Positions 44,266 to 51,210 of a DNA stretch of 51,210 nucleotides are shown here, in pieces. Source of the DNA: an uncultured Pseudomonadota bacterium. GTDB taxonomy: Bacteria; Bdellovibrionota_B; Oligoflexia; Oligoflexales; CAIYRB01. How positions within the stretch are numbered: position 1 is the stretch's first letter; each line of letters begins with the position of its first letter. Both the position numbers and the translations under genes were made by a program. Below the pieces are notes generated by a model. It was not told the DNA's origin. It saw only the letters and a list, made by a program, of their open reading frames with translations, and ran no database searches. The stretch is from positions 1 to 51,210 of the forward strand of contig CAIYRB010000001.1 of assembly GCA_903928445.1 (NCBI GenBank), read 5' to 3'.

Positions 44266-47200
44266 ATGAAAAAGGCCTGGGTGTTCCCCTCTATATGGAC
44301 CGATCGGCAACGCCATGGGTGTGCCTATGTGTTGTTGTGGCTGCTGCTTAGCGCCCTTCCTGGGCGCGCCTTTGCCGCCGAGGGTAGTGCCATCGACAAG
44401 CTCAAGAGCGACGTCGGCCAGCAGGTCTATTTCAATGGCAATTCGACTAGCTTTAACCGCGATTTGAAGACTCAGGTGTTTCAGGGTGAGGTCGTCGGCA
44501 TTGGTGCTGGTACGCTGATTGCTGCCGACAAGATCACCCTCGACCGCGCCGCAAATGTCATGGACGCAGAAGGGCATGTCGTCATCATGAGTCGCAATCA
44601 GCTTTTTTTAGGCGATTCGGTTCACTATAACTTGACGACCACCGACTTTGCGATCACCCATGCGGTGATGCTGTCCAACGACCCCGTGGAGATCCAGCGT
44701 CTGCAGCATCAGATCTTTGGCTTTGGGCCACAGGAGCTGGCTTTCGAGGAGGCTCGCAAACAGCAGCTGGCCCGGGTCGAAGAGGAACGACTGGCCCTGC
44801 GCCAGCAAGCGATCACCAAAGGCGAGGTCGATGACGAGCTAGTCAGCCGCTACAGCTTGCTGCTGGAACGCTCGGCGCTGATCAAGCAGCAAGACAGTCC
44901 GGTGTTGGCGCGCTTGCCGCAGGAGCGGCGCGACGCCGTGAAAAGTCGGCGCGCCTTTTGGGAGCGTAGCCAAAAGTCTGCTCTCGCCGCACCGGCATCG
45001 CCGATCCTGAACTCCTATTTGCACCTCGAAGGCGATACCCTGCAGCGTCTAAACGGCAATGACTATGCCGCTCGCAACGCACTGTTTACCCCCTGCAAAT
45101 GCGATAAGGATGCAAGTCCGGCGTGGGCCTTTCGCGCCGATGAACTCGAAGCACAAATCGGCGGCTATGCCGACTTGACCAATGCGGTGCTCGAGATCAA
45201 AGGGATTCCGGTTCTATATCTGCCGCATATTAAACTACCGCTTAAAGAGCACCGGCAGTCGGGTTTTTTACTGCCGAGCACCGCATTTGACGCAGTATCT
45301 GGCAATACCTTAAGCCAACCGATCTATTTCGATCTGGGTCCAAACCAAGACGCCACGGTGACGACCGACTTCTACGAAAATCGTGGCACCCGGCTTGGAC
45401 TCGAGCTGCGTCGGCAGCAGCGCGAGTATTCCGGGTGGGAGATGCATGTCGAAGGCATCCGTGATGCTTTGTGGCTGCAACAATTAGGCACGCGGCAAAC
45501 GCTCGGCGATATGTACCGCTCTGGGCTAGCGGCTTCGCGCCCACCTGGTACTCCGCTTGAGCCTTTGACCCCCGATTTAACGGCCAAGGAGTACACCAGG
45601 CGCTACCTCGAACGGCCCGAATTTTGGAACCAGGCCGCCATCAAGTCAAATCCTGAGCAGCAAATTGACACCTATATGGCTATCCCACGCAACACCTGGC
45701 GTGGCTCTTACAATTGGAGCGGCATGACCTTTGTGGCGCCGCGTTTGTCGCTCGTCAGTTCCGGCGAGGTCACGTCCGACCATCGTTACGTCGAGGAATT
45801 ATACATCCCCGACAACTTTAACCAGGCTTTGTACGGTGGTCGGGTCGCCAAGGCCTACTCCACGGCCAAACTGCAGACGCACTTGGACGGGAAGGAATTT
45901 TACCTCGGCGTCGGTACCCGCTACGGCGACAACTATCTCACCAATCAGCGCTTTGAAGGGCAGCAGCTGCCAGCGCAGTTGAAGCTGCAGTCGCGTCTGT
46001 ACGAGCTGACTCCCGCGCACTTCTTGTTACCGATCTATGGTCAGGTGATCGCGGAGGATATTCAAATCAGTCAAGCTGACGCTGGCGACCGTATTGTGGC
46101 GCCGGTCGACAATTTGGGTGGTGGCAGCTGGCGGCGGGTGCAGTTCGCTACGACGACGCCCCTTATCAGCGACGGAATCGTCCAGGTCAGTCAGTTCACT
46201 GCTTTTGAATCGCGCTTTATCACCCACGCAAGTCTCGACAACAAGAGCAGTGAGATGCGTTCTTGGCAGACTGGTTTGGAGTTTCGACTGCCCATCGATG
46301 GTCGCGGCCCGGCACCGGCTTGGTTACGCAGCAGCGTTTGCACCGATGCGGTCGCGGCGAAAAAGCCTAGGCCTGCCGAATGTCCAGCACCTGGGGACGG
46401 CGAGCAAAAGCAATTCGTGCATCATGTGATGGATTGGCGACTGCGCGCATCGACACGCCCCACGGTCGTCAAACGTGGTCCGTACACCGAGCTTGCTGGG
46501 CATAACCTAGCTTACTTTGCCTCCGATACGCGGGCTCCCTTAGGGAGCAGTGCCGACAATGACCATGACGTGGTCGACGAGGATCGGATGGCCCAGAGTC
46601 AGCGCTTGTCGCTGATCACCGACCAGTCCTGGTCGATTTTAGGTCGGCATTGGCAGCGCCTGATCGGAGCCTTGCCCGACATACCAAATAAGGCCAATGA
46701 ACGGTCGGTCGACCGGGCGCGCCGCGAGCTGGCGGCGGGCTTGGATCAGGCGGTCGATGGTGCCACGAGCATGTATGACGAATCGACCCAGCGTTGGCTG
46801 ATCGACCGGTTCCAGCTTAAGGACGCCAACTTTGCCACCCCACTAAGCTTACATTCGGATATCGCTTATGATTTCCTTGATGCCAAGGCTCGGCGCCAGA
46901 CCAATGTAGAAAATGTGGGGGTGGCTCCGGAGCAGCAGAAGCTCTTGCCTGAGGCTTGGAAGCCGGTCAACACCTCGCTCGGCATCAACTACGCAAACTG
47001 GGGCCTTTCGCTTGCAAGTGCCTATAATATCTATCGGCACGCTGCGACCTCGGAGTCGATCTTCTTAACCTTCCCGCCTGCTCTAAAGTCCTCGTTGACC
47101 CTGGGTTACAATCTTTCCAACTCTTTTGTGTCGAACAGCTCTAAGTTTCAACAAACCATCGTTCGCTCACTCAGTCTGGATACGGGCTTGATTCCTGCGG

Positions 47201-47469
47201 TCAGTGGCTTTATACGACTGAGTCGCCAGGTGATTAATGGCCTCCCCACCGATTACACCACCTCCTTCCAGAGCGCTTACGGTCTGAAGTATGTGTCCTC
47301 CTCGGACTGTTGGGGGCTACAGTTTGCCCGAGAGAAGACCTATAGTACGCCTGAAGCTAACGCTAGCTATGTGCTACGACTATCGATGGTGTTTATGGGG
47401 CAAGAGCGGCCCTTGCCGGATATGTCGGGCGGAGTGATCCACGAGGCGAGCGATCAACGGAGTCTTTAA
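44266..47469 (+). CDS. lptD: LptD, LPS-assembly outer membrane protein
   Basis: This is a 1067-residue LptD (OstA/Imp). A signal peptide near residues 18-38 ends in Ala-Phe-Ala-Ala. The jellyroll part reads Ala-Asp-Lys-Ile-Thr-Leu-Asp and Val-Met-Asp-Ala-Glu-Gly-His-Val-Val. The family barrel signature Leu-Pro-His-Ile-Lys-Leu-Pro-Leu-Lys-Glu-x-Arg-Gln-Ser-Gly-Phe-Leu-Leu-Pro is near 320-340. Residues about 152-249 form an extra Glu/Gln/Arg-rich helical segment. Cys277-x-Cys279 and a single Cys near 1015 differ from the E. coli disulfide layout. It is longer than the E. coli protein (784). The open frame runs back into folC, but the ATG at 44266 directly precedes the signal peptide. An LptE-like partner is encoded at 48271-48945. 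Confidence 0.92.
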   Translation: MKKAWVFPSIWTDRQRHGCAYVLLWLLLSALPGRAFAAEGSAIDKLKSDVGQQVYFNGNSTSFNRDLKTQVFQGEVVGIGAGTLIAADKITLDRAANVMDAEGHVVIMSRNQLFLGDSVHYNLTTTDFAITHAVMLSNDPVEIQRLQHQIFGFGPQELAFEEARKQQLARVEEERLALRQQAITKGEVDDELVSRYSLLLERSALIKQQDSPVLARLPQERRDAVKSRRAFWERSQKSALAAPASPILNSYLHLEGDTLQRLNGNDYAARNALFTPCKCDKDASPAWAFRADELEAQIGGYADLTNAVLEIKGIPVLYLPHIKLPLKEHRQSGFLLPSTAFDAVSGNTLSQPIYFDLGPNQDATVTTDFYENRGTRLGLELRRQQREYSGWEMHVEGIRDALWLQQLGTRQTLGDMYRSGLAASRPPGTPLEPLTPDLTAKEYTRRYLERPEFWNQAAIKSNPEQQIDTYMAIPRNTWRGSYNWSGMTFVAPRLSLVSSGEVTSDHRYVEELYIPDNFNQALYGGRVAKAYSTAKLQTHLDGKEFYLGVGTRYGDNYLTNQRFEGQQLPAQLKLQSRLYELTPAHFLLPIYGQVIAEDIQISQADAGDRIVAPVDNLGGGSWRRVQFATTTPLISDGIVQVSQFTAFESRFITHASLDNKSSEMRSWQTGLEFRLPIDGRGPAPAWLRSSVCTDAVAAKKPRPAECPAPGDGEQKQFVHHVMDWRLRASTRPTVVKRGPYTELAGHNLAYFASDTRAPLGSSADNDHDVVDEDRMAQSQRLSLITDQSWSILGRHWQRLIGALPDIPNKANERSVDRARRELAAGLDQAVDGATSMYDESTQRWLIDRFQLKDANFATPLSLHSDIAYDFLDAKARRQTNVENVGVAPEQQKLLPEAWKPVNTSLGINYANWGLSLASAYNIYRHAATSESIFLTFPPALKSSLTLGYNLSNSFVSNSSKFQQTIVRSLSLDTGLIPAVSGFIRLSRQVINGLPTDYTTSFQSAYGLKYVSSSDCWGLQFAREKTYSTPEANASYVLRLSMVFMGQERPLPDMSGGVIHEASDQRSL

Positions 47470-47489
47470 GCTAGTCCTAAGGAGAGTTC

Positions 47490-48263
47490 ATGCAGCGTGT
47501 CATGCCACATCAGAAGGTCAAGCTGGCTGGTTTTAATAACCTGACCAAGGCGTTGAGTTTTAACCTCTACGACTTCTGTGTCGCGCGCAATGAGTCCGAA
47601 CGGCAGTCCTACATTAAGTACATCGGCGAGCGCTACAGCGCCAAGTTAGTGACCGAGGTCCTGACTGGGATCTGCGGCATTATCGAAGCGCAGGTCTTGG
47701 CGGTGTCCGACCAGGACTACGAGCCGTGGGGCGCGAGCTCTCTGGTGCTGATGAGCGACATCAAAGGCGGTGGCGTCGAGCTGCCCCCAGCCAATGTGTC
47801 GATGCACCTCGATAAGAGTCATATCTGCGCGCACACCTATCCTGATTTCCACGGCGGCGGCACCATCTGTTCGTTTCGCATCGATATCGATATCGCCACC
47901 TGCGGCGAGATTTCGCCGCTTAATGCGCTGAATTTTATGTTTGATAAATTTGATGCCGACGTCGTCGTGATGGATTACGTCGTGCGTGGTTTTACCCGTG
48001 ACCACGCCGGCAAACGCATCTACATGGACCATCAGGTCAAGAGCATCCAAGACTATATTGCGCCAAAGGTGCTCAATGACTATTACTGCGTCGATTTGGC
48101 CTTGCAGTCGGACAATATCTGGCAGACCAAGATGCTGCGGATGAATCAGAACACGCCGAGCTACTTTCGCGATCCGGTCGATGCGAATAGTCCGGAGATT
48201 AAGCACTACATGGAAGAGATCAACCGCGAGATGCGCGGTATCTTGCACATGTGGCCGGACTGA
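47490..48263 (+). CDS. speD: SpeD, S-adenosylmethionine decarboxylase proenzyme
   Basis: This 257-residue protein is of the E. coli SpeD class. Hallmarks are Gly-Phe-Asn-Asn-Leu-Thr-Lys-x-Leu-Ser-Phe near the start, and Leu-Asp-Lys-Ser-His-Ile-Cys-x-His-Thr-Tyr-Pro. Self-cleavage before that Ser makes the pyruvoyl cofactor. Ser-Thr/Ala-Thr-Cys-Gly-Glu-Ile-Ser-Pro-Leu-x-Ala-Leu-Asn follows. The product, decarboxylated SAM, is the aminopropyl donor for spermidine. speE is not in the window. A GGAGAG site precedes the ATG at 47490, 20 bases after lptD. It converges on the lptE-like gene with only 7 bases between stops. Confidence 0.96.
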   Translation: MQRVMPHQKVKLAGFNNLTKALSFNLYDFCVARNESERQSYIKYIGERYSAKLVTEVLTGICGIIEAQVLAVSDQDYEPWGASSLVLMSDIKGGGVELPPANVSMHLDKSHICAHTYPDFHGGGTICSFRIDIDIATCGEISPLNALNFMFDKFDADVVVMDYVVRGFTRDHAGKRIYMDHQVKSIQDYIAPKVLNDYYCVDLALQSDNIWQTKMLRMNQNTPSYFRDPVDANSPEIKHYMEEINREMRGILHMWPD

Positions 48264-48270
48264 CACGCTA

Positions 48271-48945
48271 TCAGCGACGCATGAGGCCATTGACGACGTC
48301 ATAGGCGACGCTGTCGGACATATGCTTAAACGCCGCCCTCCCGGCCTCGTCGTAGCGTAGATGATCGTTGGCGGTGGTGGTGATGGCGGCAATCGCATGG
48401 ATGGCCTGGAACACGCTCGATGTTGGGTAGACCTTGCGAAACAGCAAGGCCCGGGTGTTTAGGTTCCACACCTCGACCTCGACCACCGTGTTAACGGCCG
48501 CCTTGTCACGGTACTCGCCCGCTTGCGTCAAGCGACGAAATTGGCTTGGTACGGGAGGAGGCGCCGTGGTTGAGAATGCCGTCGGATCCTTGACCTTGGT
48601 CGTACTGTCGGTCGGGTTAAGGTCGTTGGCGATATTGCCGCCAGCGGGTAGGACGCTGCCTGATTTCACGTGTGCGCGTACCAGAGCATCGGCGTCACTC
48701 TGGCTCGTCAGTCGCAGGTGGCCGTCTTTGGCGAACGCCTGCTGCAGGCTTTCCCACAGCATCTCATGCGGCAGCACCTCGCGGCCGGTGTCGTAGATCG
48801 CCTCGACGGCAATGGTGCGAACTCCTGCGGGTGGACTGACATACTGGTTGGTGAAGCGGTAGGCACAGCCGTTGTTCAGTAGGCCAACGGTGAGGGCGAT
48901 GCTGGCTAATCCGGGCCATGCCCAGATCGACGTCGCTTTTTTCAA
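48271..48945 (-). CDS. lptE: LptE-like LPS-assembly lipoprotein
   Basis: This is a lipoprotein of about 224 residues. The lipobox region Leu-Leu-Asn-Asn-Gly-Cys-Ala-Tyr-Arg-Phe follows a hydrophobic segment that starts after Leu-Lys-Lys. Downstream, Gly-Val-Arg-Thr-Ile-Ala-Val, a helix with Glu-x-Leu-Gln-Gln-Ala-Phe, and Ser-Asp-Ala-Asp-Ala-Leu-Val-Arg-Ala-His-Val match the LptE pattern. LptE plugs the LptD barrel, and lptD lies 800 bases away on the other strand. The start is uncertain. A TTG at 48945 gives a good signal peptide; an ATG at 48996 would give a longer N-terminus overlapping the divergent gene. Generic lipoprotein is the fallback. Confidence 0.65.
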   Translation of the reverse strand: MKKATSIWAWPGLASIALTVGLLNNGCAYRFTNQYVSPPAGVRTIAVEAIYDTGREVLPHEMLWESLQQAFAKDGHLRLTSQSDADALVRAHVKSGSVLPAGGNIANDLNPTDSTTKVKDPTAFSTTAPPPVPSQFRRLTQAGEYRDKAAVNTVVEVEVWNLNTRALLFRKVYPTSSVFQAIHAIAAITTTANDHLRYDEAGRAAFKHMSDSVAYDVVNGLMRR

Positions 48946-48994
48946 CCAACACGTTACAATATCGGTGATCAAATCCAATTCACATATCCCAGTC

Positions 48995-49510
48995 ATGAGC
49001 CTAACGCTGATGGATCCTCTATATAGCACGGGCGACGATAAACCGCCAAAGCGTCCGGTTGTTCCGTCGCTTTACAGCGCGCTGAGCGACATCGAGCACT
49101 GGCTGACCGAGCACCAGTTCGACCAGCTAAAGGACGGTGACGGTATGGTGTGGAAGCTGGAGATGCAGGCCAGTCAACTTCCAGCCAAGGCGGATCCGCG
49201 GCGTTTGGACTGGCATATCCGCCTGGCGCCCGTGGCGCAGATGTCGGCGGCGGCCCTGGTCGGGGCCAGCGTGCTGCAGGAGGATGATGATGCCCGGCTG
49301 CTGGCGATGATCGGCACGGCGCTGGTCCCCATGGCGATGAAACCCACGGTTCTCACTGCCCCCAGCGAGGCCGAGGCGCGCAATCTGTTAGCTGCAGAGC
49401 TGCCGCGTCTGAAGGCGGCTTTCAAGGAGATGAAGCTGGCCGAGGTCAAGAGGTCGTTGATTGGCAGGTGGCTGGAAGAGCGCTGTTTCTTTGGCGGACG
49501 TGGCAAGTGA
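48995..49510 (+). CDS. Hypothetical cytoplasmic protein
   Basis: This is a 171-residue soluble protein, not recognised. The start is taken as the ATG at 48995 (Met-Ser-Leu-Thr-Leu), with another ATG five codons later. It is acidic and helical in the first half (Tyr-Ser-Ala-Leu-Ser-Asp-Ile-Glu-His-Trp-Leu). The C-terminal half has a helix ending in Glu-Glu-Arg-Cys-Phe-Phe-Gly-Gly. No motif or signal peptide is evident. It is divergent from the lptE-like gene with 49 bases between starts. Confidence 0.65.
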   Translation: MSLTLMDPLYSTGDDKPPKRPVVPSLYSALSDIEHWLTEHQFDQLKDGDGMVWKLEMQASQLPAKADPRRLDWHIRLAPVAQMSAAALVGASVLQEDDDARLLAMIGTALVPMAMKPTVLTAPSEAEARNLLAAELPRLKAAFKEMKLAEVKRSLIGRWLEERCFFGGRGK

Positions 49511-49628
49511 TCATTCTGTTGTTGACGCTGTGCACCTTACTTTATTAATGGACTGATACCGAAGATCGATCTCGCGGCGCGTCTAGACGTGCGGCTCAGC
49601 ATACTACCCCCCTGGTGAAGGCGAACTC

Positions 49629-50102
49629 ATGGATCTTGTTCCGGAAAACCTCGGCGGCGCCGTCGTTTTTAACCTCAACAGCTCCTGTGGTGCGAGCAAG
49701 GCCCTGTGCGGTAACTGCGGCGACTTTGCCGTGGCTATCCACAACTGGCTGATGAACACCGACGTCCGCTATGTCCTCCTCGACTTCCAAGATGAGAAAG
49801 AGGTCTGCGGCGTCTTTCTTGAGGAGCTGATGCAGCTTGCCAAGCGCCTGCGGGTGCCGTTCCTGTTCGCGGGGGTCATGGAAAAGCCGCGGCGGATGCT
49901 TGAGGCCTATGACTTCACCCGCCGCTGGCCGCTGTTTGTCACCCCGGAGGAGGCGGTGAGTTATCTCGATGAGCACTTCCCCGGGACGACCAAGGCTTCC
50001 CTGGAAGGGCTAACCTTTGGCGTCGCCATCGCGTCGAGTCGGCCGCGCAACGGCGTCGCCGCTGAGATCGAAAGCGGCGACGCCGCCGAGGCAGTGGAGT
50101 AG
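49629..50102 (+). CDS. STAS-like domain protein
   Basis: This is a 157-residue protein whose residues about 8-118 fit a STAS fold: an N-terminal strand (Gly-Ala-Val-Val-Phe-Asn-Leu), then Arg-Tyr-Val-Leu-Leu-Asp-Phe-Gln-Asp, a helix with Phe-Leu-Glu-Glu-Leu-Met-Gln-Leu-Ala-Lys, Val-Pro-Phe-Leu-Phe-Ala-Gly-Val, and a final helix with Pro-Glu-Glu-Ala-Val-Ser-Tyr-Leu. Anti-sigma antagonists carry a phosphorylatable Ser after the Asp strand; here that stretch reads Glu-Val-Cys-Gly-Val-Phe, so the site appears replaced. Three Cys cluster near residues 20-30. The 40-residue tail is Ala/Glu-rich. A scaffold or sensor role without phosphorylation is possible. GGTGAAGG lies upstream of the ATG. Confidence 0.55.
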   Translation: MDLVPENLGGAVVFNLNSSCGASKALCGNCGDFAVAIHNWLMNTDVRYVLLDFQDEKEVCGVFLEELMQLAKRLRVPFLFAGVMEKPRRMLEAYDFTRRWPLFVTPEEAVSYLDEHFPGTTKASLEGLTFGVAIASSRPRNGVAAEIESGDAAEAVE

Positions 50103-50145
50103 CTCCACCACGGTGCCACGTCTGATTTCAGGGCTGGATAAACAT

Positions 50146-51210
50146 CTACGTCGGTAGTTTATCCAGATCCTGAGTGATGATGCGCAGGTTTTCTCGCACG
50201 GTCGGTAGCTGGGTTGCTTCGGGATAGCTTTTCAGCGCCTCTTCCAGGAACGATTTCGCCTGCTTGAGGTATTCCGCCCGGGTCTTCGGGTCGGTCACCG
50301 GCATGGCGGTTTGGAACGCTGACGCGGCTTTTTTGCGTAGGTCCTGGACCGCCAGGTTGCTGAACTCCTTGATTTTGTCCTTGGCCTGCGTCGCCTCGGG
50401 GCTGCCTTCAGGCACCGCTTGTGCCTTTTTCACCGCACTCGCATAGTCGCCGCGATCAGCGAGTGCTTGGGCATCTGCAAGCGGGTGCTCGCCTGGCGCT
50501 GGTGGCGGGCCTGGGGGGGTAGCTCCGTCAGACCCGGCAGCGCCTGCGGCGACAGCGCCCGCTCCGCCCGAGGGAAGTAAGGTTGGGATGTCCGCGGCGG
50601 GACCTGGGACTGGCGTCGTCGCCGGCGTCAGCGTCGTCGGGCTGGCGCCAGCGCCAAGTTGCGGTCCGGCACTGGCTTTGGCGCCTTCTGGCATCGGTGG
50701 CAAGGGCGCGAGCTCTGGCACGGAGTCGGGACCGGCGCTCGGACCAGGAATGGCTCCAGCCACTTCATTCCACATCCGTGCTTGCCCCTTCAGGGCATCG
50801 CTAACGCGCTTGATAAACTCTTTGCTGTTGTCGCCCTGCTGCAAGGCGGCGTTGGTTTGCCTGGCGACGCCGGCGTTGCCGAGCAGGGGATTGTCGGTGA
50901 GCGCCGTCGCTAGGTCGAGGCTGCGCTCTTTACATAGCTGCTCCAGCGTCGGAGGTTTTCGCGCGGCACTCTCGGGAGCCTTCTTCGTGGATGCCGCGTC
51001 GGGGCTAAGGTCGGTCTCTTGAAAACTGGGCGCACTGCCGGTGAGTGGATGCAAGACCGTCCGTACGAGGCCGATGGCGACGGCGGCTTCGGTCACGGAG
51101 CCGGCCACCACGGCTTGCGGCAGGCTGGCGAGAAACTGGTATTCGCCCACCCCAAATGGAGCGTCTGGGACGCTCTGCCGGCGCACGAATAGCAGCTGAT
51201 CGTCGACCGA
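50146..51210 (-). CDS. Pro/Ala-rich unknown protein, 5' end outside window
   Basis: The frame is open to the window edge, so this is a fragment of at least 354 residues; a GTG at 51186 could be an internal codon. The first part has a hydrophobic, Ala/Val-rich stretch. The middle (about residues 165-235) is a low-complexity Pro/Ala/Gly linker. The C-terminal 100 residues look like TPR-type helices (Ala-Asp-Ala-Gln-Ala-Leu-Ala-Asp-Arg-Gly-Asp-Tyr-Ala-Ser-Ala) and end in Asp-Lys-Leu-Pro-Thr. I do not recognise a family. Confidence 0.6.
   Translation of the reverse strand, partial: SVDDQLLFVRRQSVPDAPFGVGEYQFLASLPQAVVAGSVTEAAVAIGLVRTVLHPLTGSAPSFQETDLSPDAASTKKAPESAARKPPTLEQLCKERSLDLATALTDNPLLGNAGVARQTNAALQQGDNSKEFIKRVSDALKGQARMWNEVAGAIPGPSAGPDSVPELAPLPPMPEGAKASAGPQLGAGASPTTLTPATTPVPGPAADIPTLLPSGGAGAVAAGAAGSDGATPPGPPPAPGEHPLADAQALADRGDYASAVKKAQAVPEGSPEATQAKDKIKEFSNLAVQDLRKKAASAFQTAMPVTDPKTRAEYLKQAKSFLEEALKSYPEATQLPTVRENLRIITQDLDKLPT

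Overview
The window reads as chromosome of a Gram-negative bacterium. It carries outer-membrane LPS assembly genes (lptD, an lptE-like lipoprotein), clpS-clpA, a fused secDF, an E. coli-type speD and accD-folC. The GC-rich coding sequence, the OleABCD olefin pathway, a large NRPS/PKS operon and the fibronectin-repeat lipoprotein would suit a deltaproteobacterial-type lineage (Myxococcota or Bdellovibrionota-like). There is no rRNA or other phylogenetic marker here, so that placement is a guess. I see no tRNA, rRNA, CRISPR array or insertion sequence.

Layout. 1-1047: a type II toxin-antitoxin pair (Phd/YefM-like antitoxin, PIN-domain toxin) behind a compact promoter full of inverted repeats. 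1191-1529: a small DMT/DUF486 membrane protein. 1732-6368 (minus): a complete, translationally coupled oleA-oleB-oleC-oleD operon for head-to-head condensation of fatty acyl-CoAs to long-chain olefins. 6464-7642: a monofunctional proline dehydrogenase, ending in a very long hairpin. 7791-9951 (minus): ubiD-family decarboxylase and yhbY. 10262-12205: two unknown proteins, one a membrane-anchored polycation, the other an exported protein with three cysteine-paired repeats.

12282-28841 (minus) is the main accessory system, a five-gene operon of about 16.5 kb. In transcription order it holds a two-module NRPS (C-A-PCP-C-A-PCP), an alpha/beta-hydrolase-like protein without the usual nucleophile, a 2520-residue megasynthase (hydrolase-A-PCP-KS-AT-ACP-aminotransferase), a membrane-anchored alpha/beta hydrolase, and a JmjC/cupin-type putative oxygenase. 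Specificity codes read by eye suggest proline loading, one malonyl extension, transamination of the beta-keto group to a beta-amine, then transfer to the NRPS for glycine and one unassigned residue. The assembly order would be opposite to gene order. No integrated thioesterase is present, so release is unexplained and the separate hydrolases are candidates.

29226-33333: a short FnIII-like relic, then clpA and clpS (minus), then a divergent HTH/ImmA-like regulator lacking a zinc motif. 33356-37937 (minus): a 1242-residue lipoprotein with four FnIII modules and a small exported protein. 38152-41318: secDF and a stand-alone HRDC protein whose ribosome binding site lies inside a perfect hairpin. 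41404-50102: a Cys-rich small protein, accD-folC-lptD, speD, an lptE-like gene, an unknown and a STAS-like protein. The window ends inside an unknown Pro/Ala-rich protein on the minus strand.
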